From assembly GCF_001625195.1 (NCBI RefSeq), contig NC_054390.1, forward strand, positions 5,739,222-5,803,221: a stretch of 64,000 bases of DNA, given 5' to 3'. Below are positions 1-10,001 of this stretch, piece by piece (the first letter of the stretch is position 1; the number at the start of each line of letters is the position of its first letter). Below the pieces are notes generated by a model. That model made no database searches. It had not been told where the DNA came from and saw only the letters and a program-made list of their open reading frames with translations. The stretch is from Drechmeria coniospora (lineage: Eukaryota; Ascomycota; Sordariomycetes; Hypocreales; Ophiocordycipitaceae). Position numbers and translations under genes: made by a program.

Positions 1-940
1 GGTTCGATTGGGAGCCTCGCATGACAAGCAGAGAAGGTGTTTCGGGGTTTGCCTCGTAAGAGCAACCCCGCCTGTTAGGAGATACTAGGATCTCAGTGGT
101 ACGGCGATGGCAGGGCCTGCAAAGAGGGCATAGTCACAAGAACAGAGGTGCACACATGCTTGCTTGAAAAGAGTAACCCCTCACCAGGCGATCTGGGTCT
201 TGACCCCCCTAACATGGCACGTGACTTAGGACATTCGACCCCCTGGGCGAGAGAGCGGATTAAATATGCTGTACTACCAACAAACATTCACTGGAAGAGG
301 TGCCTCAGGCAAAGTATTTGAGTGATGAAGATCATGAAGGCTGTCAGATGGATGTATGGAGTATTACACAGTACCATGTCGCCTATTGAATCTCCACCCT
401 AATACCCCGGACCAGATCCGAGCGGGTCCCTCCAGATCTAACTAACTCTTATTACACCTAGATTGCTCTGTTGAAGGTGGACGTCATGTCTCGCACCCGA
501 GTGAGTCATATTGACGACACAAACAACAAGGCAGAAATGAACGTCACCCCCTCAGAAGAATATTCATGATCTAGTTCAATGTTGCCTTGTCCTGAAACTT
601 TCAGTTTTAGAAAGAGTTGGACCAAACAGAAACCATGAGGGATAACCCCTGCAGGAGGTCAGGCATGGAGGTAGTGTCATATATCGCATGTTTGCACCAC
701 CAACACCACAAAGTCGCGTACCTGACAGCATGATTCGTATCTAGGCGTCTCCCACTCGCCGCCGCCGTCACTCGAGCCCGGAATTCGGAGCAAGGATAAT
801 ACTCGGGGAAGGATGACTCCCCACACTCGCACACCGCCGCCCAAGGAAGTAAACGGCTGAAAAGCTCCAAATTCTCCACCATCGATTGTGAAAGTTCAAG
901 AAGACAACGCATTTATAAATACATAGAGACTCGCCGCAAC
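1..940. other. Intergenic, no gene recognised
   Basis: Stops are frequent in all frames and the short open stretches have no recognisable protein character. The part next to 941 should hold the former promoter of the arginyl-tRNA synthetase copy. A short string at the very start resembles a tRNA T-arm but lacks the conserved stem pairing, so it is not called. Confidence 0.6.
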
Positions 941-2875
941 ATGTCAACTCTCACACCGGAAGCTCTCGGTGCCCTGCTTCAAGGGCTCGGCACGGATCCC
1001 ATCCCTACCAGGGCTTGCCCTATACCTGCATACTCGGCCGACCCGTCGACATCTACCGCGTCTACCTAGCTGAAATACCTTCCAAGCTCGCCGGATGCGA
1101 GCGTTGCGTCGCCTACGATGCCATCCAGACCTGAAGCACGTTGACCAACGGCGATCTGACGATACCAGTACCACGTTTGCGTCACAAGGGAAAGAAGTCG
1201 CCAGCCGACCAATGTGCCGACTTCGCCGCAAATTTTCCGCCTGGTCATCCACTCTTCCAAATTCCCAACGCCGCTGGGATCCATCTACCCATTTTCTTCA
1301 CTTCAAATTCTCTCCATCGGCTTATTCTCCCCTTCGTCTTCCAACGTCAGAGATCGTACGGACACGATCTGCAGGCTGGCCTCCATGACCCTTCGGCAGG
1401 CCGCTCCGGTCGCAAGCGGGTTATCGTCGAGTTCTCGTCGCCCAACATCGCCAAGGAGTTTCACGCCGGACATCTGCGGAGCACCATCATCGGCGCCTTC
1501 ATCTCAAACCTACACGAGAAAATGGGATGGGATGTAATTAAGCTCAACTACCTTGGAGATTGGGGCAAGCAGCTTGGCCTCTTGGCTGTTGGCTGGCAGC
1601 GTTTCGGTTCAGAGGAGGAGCTAGCCCGCCAGCCACTTACACATCTGCTTGACGTCTATGCCCAAATCAACGCCCAGTTCAAGCCTGAACAAGACGAGAG
1701 CAAGAAGGCCCGCGACGAGGGCCGTGATACCAGCGAAATCGAGTCCCGTGGCATCTTCGCCGAGCGCAATGCCTACTTCCGTCGCATGGAAGATGGTGAT
1801 CCAGAGGCCCTGGCGCTTTGGTGGCGCTTTCGTGACATCAGCATCGAGAGATACACGTCGACCTATACACGCCTCAACATCGCCTTTGACGAATATTCCG
1901 GCGAATCTCAGGTGAAGAGCTCCACTGTCGACGAGGTCGAGCGCGATTTAAAGGACAAGGGGGTATACGAAGAGCATAATGGGTCGTGGGTTATAGATTT
2001 CAAGAAGCACAATGCCAAGCCGCTCCACATTGCCGTCGTCCGCGGGCGCACCGGCAGCACCACATATCTACTGCGGGACGTGGCGGCCGTGTTGGAGAGG
2101 GAGAAAAAATACGGCTTCGACAAGATGATCTACGTCGTCTCGTCCGAGCGAGATCTTTTATTTCCAGCGCGTCATCAAAGTTCTTTAGCTCATCGGACGC
2201 CCCGACCTTGCTGCTCGCCTGCAGCATGTGAGCTTTGGCAAAGTCATCGGTATGTCCTCACGGCTAGGTAACGTGAAACTACTTGGAGACATTATTGATC
2301 AGACCGGAGCAGCCATGCACGAGGTGATGCGCCGCAATGCCGCCAAGTACGCGCAGGTGCAGGACCCCGAATCTGTTTCCGACATTGTCGGCATATCCGC
2401 CGTCATGGTGCAGGATATGTCCGGTAAGCGAGTCAACAATTACCCAGTCGATATCGCACACATGACATCGTTTGAGGGGAATACGGGAACATATCTTCAG
2501 TACTGCCACGCCCGACTGAATTCCACATTGCGCAAAGCCGGACTTGCGCAAGAGGACATTGCCAAATATATCCAGGACCATCCAACCACACTCGACAACG
2601 GGACGGAAAAGAGACACTGCGTAGACTTGCTGCGTCTGATGTCGCAGTATCCAGACGTAACCGCAACAGCTTTACGAAACCTTGAGCCAAGCACTATCCT
2701 TACCTACCTATTCCGACTGGCACATCAGTTCTCGTCGTCCTACGACGTAGTACAAGTTATAGGAACAAATGAGGGGCGTTATATTATGCTCGGCCGAGCT
2801 GCACTCTATGAAGGCGCCCGCCAAGTCTTGGAAAATGGCATGAAGTTACTAGGAATTACTCCCGTGGAGAGGTGA
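941..2875 (+). pseudogene. Decayed cytosolic-type arginyl-tRNA synthetase copy
   Basis: Class I arginyl-tRNA synthetases charge tRNA-Arg with arginine. The copy is recognised by the N-terminal add-on domain (GDLTIPVPRLR near 1150), the HIGH-type motif HAGHLRST near 1468, the stretch NYLGDWGKQ near 1546, a KMSK-region equivalent GMSSRLGNV near 2250, and the anticodon-binding C-terminus ending in LLGITPVER. The coding path is broken at least four times. The ATG frame at 941 is lost to another frame between about 990 and 1035. There is an in-frame TGA at 1132-1134. An extra T near 2155-2160 shifts the frame, and an in-frame TAG lies at 2186-2188. No plausible intron removes these. The KMSK-region also departs from the usual TRKG or TRRG form. 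Homology runs almost the full family length, so this is a recently decaying duplicate. An intact cytosolic gene must exist elsewhere (inference). Confidence 0.85.
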
Positions 2876-3589
2876 GATGCCCGTCGATTTTAATAACCCT
2901 TTTTTACTATTTATTTTAAAGAAATCAGAATGCCTGCTAGCTGGTACTATCCACTAGACGCACGGGTATACTGTTGCTAAATCTCACCGCAGGATGTAAG
3001 GAATATATCGATTCTCCAAAGGAAGCGACGTTGGCGTATTTACTGCAAGGGCCCGTTGTCAGGTGCCTTTGAACGCCAGGCTCTGCGTCAAATGGAGCCT
3101 ATCGCTGATCATTTTGGGAAGCCAACAAGAGATCCGAAGTTGGTGGGGACAGTGACCGTGAGGCATGCTCGCTAGCTAGGAGATGGCCTGGCAAAAGGTG
3201 GTGTTGCCAGAATACAGTGGAAGATGCTGTCAACACCATCACCAGGGCGAATGTCCCACCTGATTCGTCATGCACAATGGCGCTTTCTACCGTTAAACTG
3301 CGTAATATTCAAGACGTGGAATAACAGATAAATTGAAGGAATATCCTGAACTAATCTGCATCATTTTTGCCTAGGCTTACCATTTGGCCTGTCGATTAAA
3401 CCGTGTAGCCTCGGCTTCGCCTTGTAGTTCGTTTGCCGTTGTTCTCGTCATGGCACGTGACTTGCCGTTGCACACCTTCAAGTTCATCCGGGAAGCCTCC
3501 GTACGGCATGACGTATGCAGTTCCTTCTTTGCACACTCGGCCGCTGCATCACACAAAAGTCCACCTTCTGTGCATGATACTGGCTCGAC
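2876..3589. other. Intergenic, no gene recognised
   Basis: This is the 3' flank of the synthetase copy and the promoter of the DUF1769 gene. It includes an A+T-rich tail just after 2876. I see no coding potential or repeat. Confidence 0.6.
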
Positions 3590-4684
3590 ATGGCGGAGAG
3601 ATACATACTTCGCGTCACTGCGGGCGCCGGCTACGACGAGGCATCACACGTCATCGTCCCCGTTAACAGAGCAGATCCCCTCATAATCGAAAGTGATGTG
3701 GCCAACGTTGAGCTGAACGTGAGGATACAAAACTATCAAGGATTGCCTCGCGGGTCGCCGTCGACGTCGACGTATTTCTTGATGGAACCACATGCCTACA
3801 ACCAAGACCAGTACAGCATCTCCTTTCGATTCACCCCGCACAAACCTGCGTCCTCGGAAGAGATTGGCATCAGCGGAACCGACTTGCAGTTCGGCAATGA
3901 CTTTGACCACCCCATCCGTGATAGGCTGCCGCCGGGATTCAACACGGCCATGAGCATTGTCAAGTGGTGGATTGACCCTGGGCTCGATGGGGATGCTTAC
4001 GCGGACCGGCCACACCTGTATGGTCCCGCTCTCAGTTCCTTCAATGCCATCCACGTCGGACAAGGCGAGTACGACGAAGAGAAGGGTGGGCTTTGGTTCG
4101 AGGAGGGCGGCGATGACAAAGGCAAACAGGCGAGGGCCGACAAAGGCATGCCTGACAACAGCAAGGCGCGCATGAAGTGGGCGCTTCGGGACGACAGCAA
4201 GCAAAATTGGGTCTTCGAGTATGGCCAGACGTACGGCCTCGACTTTTTCAACCCCTACATCGACTTTTCCACCTTGTCGCTCAGGCTGCCAGGATTCCAG
4301 CTTCCCATTGTCAAGTACTGGGACGGCCAGGGTCTCAGGTGAGTTGTCGGCGGCGATGATGATGTTACACAATAATGCCACTGTGCTGCTGTCGCCAGTT
4401 TGAGCCTTCAATTTAACCACACCTCCAGGCGCTCACATTCACTTAGATACGTCCTGCGGAATAAGATGACAGGTGAAGTTTATCTGGTACTAGTATTCAC
4501 CATCTTCCTCCACGAGGATGTCGACGAGCACGGCTTCATCAAGGAGGGTGCGGCCGAGCGGGCCGTGGCAGCAAGCGGAAAGAAAGGACGGAAACGTGAG
4601 TCGCCCAACAAGGAGAAAGCTCCGGACGAGGCGATAGAGAAGTTAGACTCATGGCAGGAGACGACACTGAACGATGTTGACTAG
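3590..4684 (+). CDS. DUF1769 / UPF0590 family protein
   Basis: There are two exons, 3590-4338 and 4429-4684, joined across a 90-nt intron (GTGAGT donor, CCAG acceptor). The product is 334 residues. The start ATG gives MAERYILRVTAG, the typical beginning of this fungal family. The conserved core continues through GTDLQFGNDFD near residue 105 and SIVKWWIDPGLDGD near 130, and crosses the intron into SLRYVLRNK, the family signature. The tail after residue 285 is charged and low in complexity (Lys/Glu-rich) and probably disordered. The family is known from S. pombe UPF0590 proteins, where a member is a cell-cortex protein reported to bind phosphoinositide. I recall that role but cannot confirm it here. 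No signal peptide or membrane segment is evident. Confidence 0.85.
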
Positions 4685-5834
4685 GCGAGTATACGTTGTA
4701 TCCGCCAAGAAAGCAGAATGCTCTAGATCACTATTCGTCAAAAGCCGGCAATGCGGTTTGAAGGGCATGATCTCCTTCCCGCACCAGCGGAAAAGAAGGT
4801 TTATCCAACTTCAGTCTTCCCGGAGTGACACTATTCAATGCATCCATGCGTTCAAGCCTCGGCATGCTCAGAGCGGCGACATCATTAGCACGACCGACTC
4901 GGCGAATTCCTTGTGCAAACTTCCCAATTCTCTGCATCGTGAATTCGGTGTTGGCCACGGCCGATTATCCATCTGAGAGTGCTACCGAAGGACAAAAATG
5001 ACGACCGAGAGCTGACTCTGAAATATATCATTATTCTTCACATACACTTCTATCCATTGCAGTAGATTGCGACGGCCTCGCCTCTTTAACAAGACCGTGC
5101 TGTCTATACCGGCTGTTGGAGCCTTTGGAGAAGCGATCTCAAGAAAAACACGGCTCACGCACGACGTACGAGGTCTTGATGAATGCCGCAATCTCAATCC
5201 CCAAGGTCATGACGACAGTTTTAGATTCTATTGACCCAGCCCTCTCAAGACACTTCACCACGCCCATTCCAGCGGTCATCCAGCAATGGACCGGGGAGGG
5301 AAGTAGGGAAGGGAGCTCCGAATCTCTTAAGCAAGAAGCTGCCGCAGCCACACAGCCACGGTGAGCGGCCGTTCTCTCGGAATTTCGATCCTCATGCTGC
5401 TCTCGGGTTTCTTGATGAGGCGGCTTTTAAAGACATTAACAATCGATTGTGGACATCTGAGGAAAGCAACCGAGCACGTACAGGTGAGGAAAAATTAAGC
5501 TTGCTGTAGCAATACCAATGGCAATCCGTTTATGTAGTTCATGCACACGTCAGACATTTTCGGTCCAAGCTGCAAGCCAAACCCATGTTCCATCACGACA
5601 ATATATGGTCAATCTCTGAGATGGAGACTGAGCCATTATTTGTACGAGGGGCAGATGAACTCGAAAGGCCAGCAACGGGAAAGAGTATATTACGCCGGGT
5701 GGTAACCCCATCATGTATAAGATAATTTGGCTTCTCATCTAACTGTTGCCAAGAGCCAAACGACAATGATTCAGAAGGGAAAGTTCTACGCCCGGCTGCC
5801 ATGCACATACTGAGTAGAACTAGAAGCACCAAGC
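4685..5834. other. Intergenic with one unassigned open stretch
   Basis: The only notable part is a + strand stretch with no stops from about 5006 to 5364. It ends next to a GTGAGC that could serve as a splice donor, and a CATTGCAG acceptor-like site lies near 5060-5067. The translation matches no family I recognise and has no good ATG. It could be an exon of a lost gene or chance. The rest shows no coding signal. Confidence 0.4.
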
Positions 5835-7460
5835 TTACAATGTATTGGTCATCGCACACGCGATGGCCTGCACCTGGGCACCCTCCCTTACCCGGTCTTT
5901 TTCGTGCTTGCTCATCCACAACCGCTGATTTCTTCCCTTCTTCATTCCTCTCCGAGCTGATGTGATCGTTAGAAGCTGTTCGTCAACGACTGGGGGGCAC
6001 TTAGGCTCTCTGTGCATCCTCTCGTCCATACATGCGCCTCTGTGTGCATCGTCACGATCCGCCACTGCATGCTGGTGCGTTTCCACAACGGTATATACCA
6101 CTGGAGGTGGCGGCAGAAACGGGCCCCTGCGCATGCAGTGCGGATGTTGAGATGTATCGTTCCCGGCACTCATCAGGACAACACCAAGGCCGGGCCCTCC
6201 ATCTACGTACGCCGTTTGTTGTGGTAGCAAAGGCCATACTGTCGATGGTGCAATGCGGTACCCGTGCTCCTGGACGGGCATACTGCGAAAATGCGGTATA
6301 AGTATTTCGAGGATCTGGTGAGTGACTGGCTCTGTGAAACCACAGATGCGTAATGCGTCGATGCGGGAGCGTAATCGAGCGAGGTGGTTGAAGATGCGAA
6401 ATGCATCCTGACGTTGATGTGGCTGCGTTCGTTCATCAGACGAAGAAGAGGCAACTGAGGAACTTATGGTTGTCGTCGGCGAGGCGTGCTGGAAGCTATC
6501 ACCACTACCGATGCTGCCGTTGTCGAATTTGGACGATTCTTTCGCGGCTCTGACGACTTCCCAATCGGTGGCGATAATCGAATCATCACCTCGGTGAGCC
6601 TGACTTGTCGGAAAGTATCCCTTGATGTTGATGCCCGACTGATAGCGTCCGGTTGATTCGCCGTCTCCGTTGTCCGTCTTGAACCGCCGACATAACAGAA
6701 CAAAGCTTTTGAGCGGCAAGGCCTTGTCCCTCCGCAACTGCGACATGCTGAAATCGTGTAGTAGCGTTTCGAGATTGCGCAAACCTGGTCGTAACCGCTC
6801 GGAATGAAGAGGTCCCAACCCGAGCCGCGTCAGGTCGACTTCCAAGATCAGGCTCTGCATATAAGGACCGTATTTGTTGAGCCAGCTCGTAGCCAGGGGG
6901 CTTAAACGGGGTCCGACAAAGGGCGACAGGGTGACGTGAAAGGTGCGTGTCGTGAGGAGCGTGACGAGGATATCCGCAGAGAACGCTTTCGATATGCCCA
7001 GAAAAGGCCCCATATGACAGAGGATTTCGTTTAAAGGTGTAAATTCGGATGCTTCCCAGCAGTCTCTGTTGTGCGAATGCCGGTTCAAGCTGACTGGCTT
7101 GTCTGAATGGCCATCTCGCGGAGTGGCAACAAGATATTGACAGATACGGAATCTAGCCCTTACCGGCAGTCGAGCAAGCTTATTCGACCGGAGCTTCCGG
7201 TTACTTTTGGCGCGGCCACAATTGAAACTGTCGAGGTACTGTTCAAATTCCCTCTCGCTCGTGCTCCGGCGCCGTTCGTCGCTGTGGCTTTGCCTATGGT
7301 AGACAACATCAACGACTCGGTCCCAAGGCGGGAGGTCTGACCTGCGAGCAGGTTCTTGCTTTGCGAGGACCGCCGAGATTGAGTTTCCTTTCCTTCCTGT
7401 CGTCGGCTTCTCGGTAGATACGATGCGCCTGACACGTCGCCGGGCACGATTCGGCTCCAT
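5835..7460 (-). CDS. Conserved filamentous-ascomycete protein, function unknown
   Basis: A single exon encodes 541 residues. The ATG at 7460 (MEPNRARRRV) is preferred to an upstream in-frame GTG at 7487. After a basic, disordered N-terminus, a domain starts around residue 100 with ARLPVRARFRICQYL, which resembles the opening helix of fungal F-box-like proteins. It continues through FHVTLSPFVGPRLSPLATSWLNKYG (split here: FHVTLSPFVGPRL, then ATSWLNKYG) to DLTRLGLGP. A Ser-rich linker near residues 320-345 (SSSVASSSSDE) precedes a second helical segment (RLRSRIDALRICGF). I recognise the family only as a widely conserved hypothetical protein of Pezizomycotina. The F-box relation is inferred from layout. 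No catalytic motif, signal peptide or membrane segment is seen. The C-terminal 100 residues look poorly conserved. Confidence 0.75.
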   Translation of the reverse strand: MEPNRARRRVRRIVSTEKPTTGRKGNSISAVLAKQEPARRSDLPPWDRVVDVVYHRQSHSDERRRSTSEREFEQYLDSFNCGRAKSNRKLRSNKLARLPVRARFRICQYLVATPRDGHSDKPVSLNRHSHNRDCWEASEFTPLNEILCHMGPFLGISKAFSADILVTLLTTRTFHVTLSPFVGPRLSPLATSWLNKYGPYMQSLILEVDLTRLGLGPLHSERLRPGLRNLETLLHDFSMSQLRRDKALPLKSFVLLCRRFKTDNGDGESTGRYQSGINIKGYFPTSQAHRGDDSIIATDWEVVRAAKESSKFDNGSIGSGDSFQHASPTTTISSSVASSSSDERTQPHQRQDAFRIFNHLARLRSRIDALRICGFTEPVTHQILEILIPHFRSMPVQEHGYRIAPSTVWPLLPQQTAYVDGGPGLGVVLMSAGNDTSQHPHCMRRGPFLPPPPVVYTVVETHQHAVADRDDAHRGACMDERMHREPKCPPVVDEQLLTITSARRGMKKGRNQRLWMSKHEKDRVREGAQVQAIACAMTNTL

Positions 7461-8266
7461 GGCTATTCCTGGCTGTCGCGTTCTCACCGAGTTTGGGAGC
7501 TTTCATCCACTCCCAGAGGGAACTCGGAAAAACGACGAGGGATTTCGCGTTGGACCACACTGCCTATCAATACGCGACTTTGGAGACACTCGGTAGAGAG
7601 GGGGACTCGAGAGTGATAGAATACACCTGGGCATGGGCGGAGAATGAAACGCGACTGTTTGTTTGTTGCATGGCAACGAGTCCGAGGACGAGCAGCGTAC
7701 CTCGAACAATTATGTTTCCGCCGCGCGTTTCGTTGGAGTGGAAATCGAGAGGCGACACCGATAAGAAATTCGAGTCGATCCTATGTTTTGCTTGCTCCCA
7801 GTGCTTATCGAATGGCCGGTCACCTGTCATGCAGGTTGAGGGTCACCTGCATCGGCACATAACAACCAGGTGTTCGTGACATAACCGACAGCCTTGTGGG
7901 AGGGTGCTGGACTCTTTTGTATTACTGGCATGTGCAGCTGTAAGCAACGCAGCCAGGCAAGCGCTGCGTCAGCAAACCGGCATTGCGTCCTTCCATTGTA
8001 CTGTCACGCAGGTGGCACTCTGTGTTCGCGGGTACGGCGCCTGTGATGTCCTATTCAGTTTCTGTCCACGGAAAAGATCGACTCAGAAGCCCAAGTATCC
8101 CGAACTCCGCCGTACATTCTTTCTGTCCAACTGAACCGGACCCTAACCGGGCCCATGCCGATCGTGCAACTGTACAAACTCCGGCCTCTATGCTGCCGCC
8201 TGAGGGTGGCGTGGCTGCTGATTCTGGTCAAGGGCCGCTTGCAAGTCGTTGTGATCGCCGCGTTCG
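7461..8266. other. Intergenic, promoter of the unknown gene to the left
   Basis: This lies between the start of the minus-strand unknown gene and the end of the minus-strand PBDC1 gene. No coding exon or repeat is recognised. Confidence 0.55.
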
Positions 8267-9034
8267 TCATTTTGCCTTTTGCTTCTCCGCCTGGGCCTGC
8301 TCGTAGATCCAGTCGTTCAAACCAGCCTTGTTTCTGATGGCAAGTCAATACATCATCCGTCGTGCATTCGACCGAACGTCAGCACGGCGCCAGCACAGCG
8401 CCAGCACAGCGACAACATACCTAGCAATCTCGATGGCGTAAAACTGCATCCGCGGGACTGCCGAAATTAGCAGGTGTCGCGCACGTGCATTGAAGGCCGC
8501 TTTTCACCTACCGAAAATGGTCGAGGCCTCATCGTACTCAACCTTGGCGCTGTTGCGGACCATGGTGCCAAAGTTGTAATCGTCAATTAATTTCTCGTAC
8601 GCCATCATGAATTTCCTCCAGCGCTCCTTGCCCTTCGGGCTCTTCATCTCATCTTCGTCAACGACGGCAGCCGGGTCGAACTCGGGGAATTCTTGCTTCA
8701 GGTGGTTGTAGATGTCGTCGTCCATCTTGGTCAACCGAAGGGTTGACCCTTTCATCTTTTCGAGGATCGACCAGTACGTCTGCATGTGCTGGACCACTGT
8801 CGCCGAGGCATTAGCATCGGCTGTCGACGTCGACGTCCGGGCACGAAGCAGTGGTTGAGGAAGGACGGGTTACCCTTGACGGCAAACTGCTTCTCCATCT
8901 ACCATTGAACGTCAGTGATCACCAGCGAGGTCTTGCAGAAGTTTCGATGCGCGCACCTCCTCCATGTTGATTGCCTCCTCGGCATTGAAGTCCTTGGGCA
9001 CCGGCGCCCCCGACATGCTCTCCATGGGATCCAT
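8267..9034 (-). CDS. PBDC1/Ypl225w family protein, eEF1A chaperone
   Basis: There are five exons on the minus strand: 8957-9034, 8874-8898, 8512-8796, 8421-8457 and 8267-8333. They encode 163 residues, close to the yeast protein. Family landmarks are FNAEEAINMEE at the N-terminus, EKQFAVKVVQH spanning the 25-nt exon 2, TYWSILEKMKG, LRLTKMDDDIYNHLKQEFPEFD, VDDYNFGTMVR-type DDYNFGTMVR, then RMQFYAIEIARN across the last intron, and GLNDWIYEQAQAEKQ. In yeast, Ypl225w (also called Chp1) is a ribosome-associated, cotranslational chaperone for nascent elongation factor eEF1A; this gene should do the same. All four introns begin GT and end AG. The two internal micro-exons make this gene easy to truncate: only exon 3 is visible as a sizeable open frame. 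Confidence 0.9.
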
Positions 9035-10001
9035 GATGTTGCCTTCCTCTGATGTCTCCAGTTATGGGTGGCAGGTGAAGTTTCGGCTTGCTTGATACCG
9101 GATATCTTGCAAAACGAAGCTGATGGATCCGGGCCTTGGGCGTGAAGAATGTCAAATCCTTAAGTCTGCGTGGGGCAATTCGTTTCCTAGCTTCAATGAC
9201 ATCAAGCGGTATTACGGTATTATTCCGTCCTCCGTACAGTACAATACAGTGCGTATTTACACTACTTATGTCCGTATTCTCACTGTATGTGTCCAAACCC
9301 CCCATCGGCGCCTCCATCACTGTTGAGCTCTTCAGTCTTCATGTATTCCTTGCCCTGCTCCGCCTCCCTCCCCTTCTACTACGAACTTGGAAGCCAACGA
9401 TATTTTCCTCAGGTCGCGCTGCGTATTCGACAAATAGAATTCTCCCCCACATTACTGTCTCATGCTCGTTGAATTGCCCATCTGTTCACCTGCAATGGCA
9501 TGCTCTCCTTCGTTCATGCTCTCCTCCGAAAGGATGACGCAACCCATGTGTGACTGGGACGGACTGACCGTCATGGCGGCGCAATCGCTTTGGCCGCAAC
9601 GCCGCTCTTGAGAGCATTAACCTCCACCAGAGAAATGCACCGGATTCGTACCTGCCTGATTCACTTATCCTCGGCGATTGTATCCTCTGTTGGCCATGCA
9701 ATGCAGTGCACGAGCTGAAGTTGTACGCTTGCACTTCCGCACGCACTGGGGAGGGGGTTCACGAGAACAATGCCTGAGGGACAAAGGGATTCACAGTGCT
9801 TGTCTCTCCTGGTAAGCATTGTTGTCATTTTGGCATATGCGTCAGTGATTGCACTGTATGGATAGCAACTCTACGAGAAGCTGCACCTCTCCATCGTACT
9901 TCTCAATCTTCCTTGGGCGAATAGCTGGCATCTCGATGGCTTCGACACTCTCTGGACATACCAAGCGAATCAGCGTAGCAACAATCTAACCCCTGAAAAA
10001 T
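9035..10001. other. Divergent promoter between PBDC1 and STE6-like genes
   Basis: PBDC1 reads left and the ABC exporter reads right, so both promoters lie here. No coding exon is recognised. A few GTACAGTAC-like words occur near 9230-9250. Confidence 0.55.

Noticed and set aside
1..25. GGTTCGATT at the window start, like the T-arm of a tRNA
   Set aside because: The base after the loop is G where the invariant G53-C61 pair needs C, and the following bases cannot form the stem. The 5' part would lie outside the window.
3644..4420. 258-residue open frame antisense to the DUF1769 gene
   Set aside because: It is a shadow of a conserved spliced gene on the other strand.
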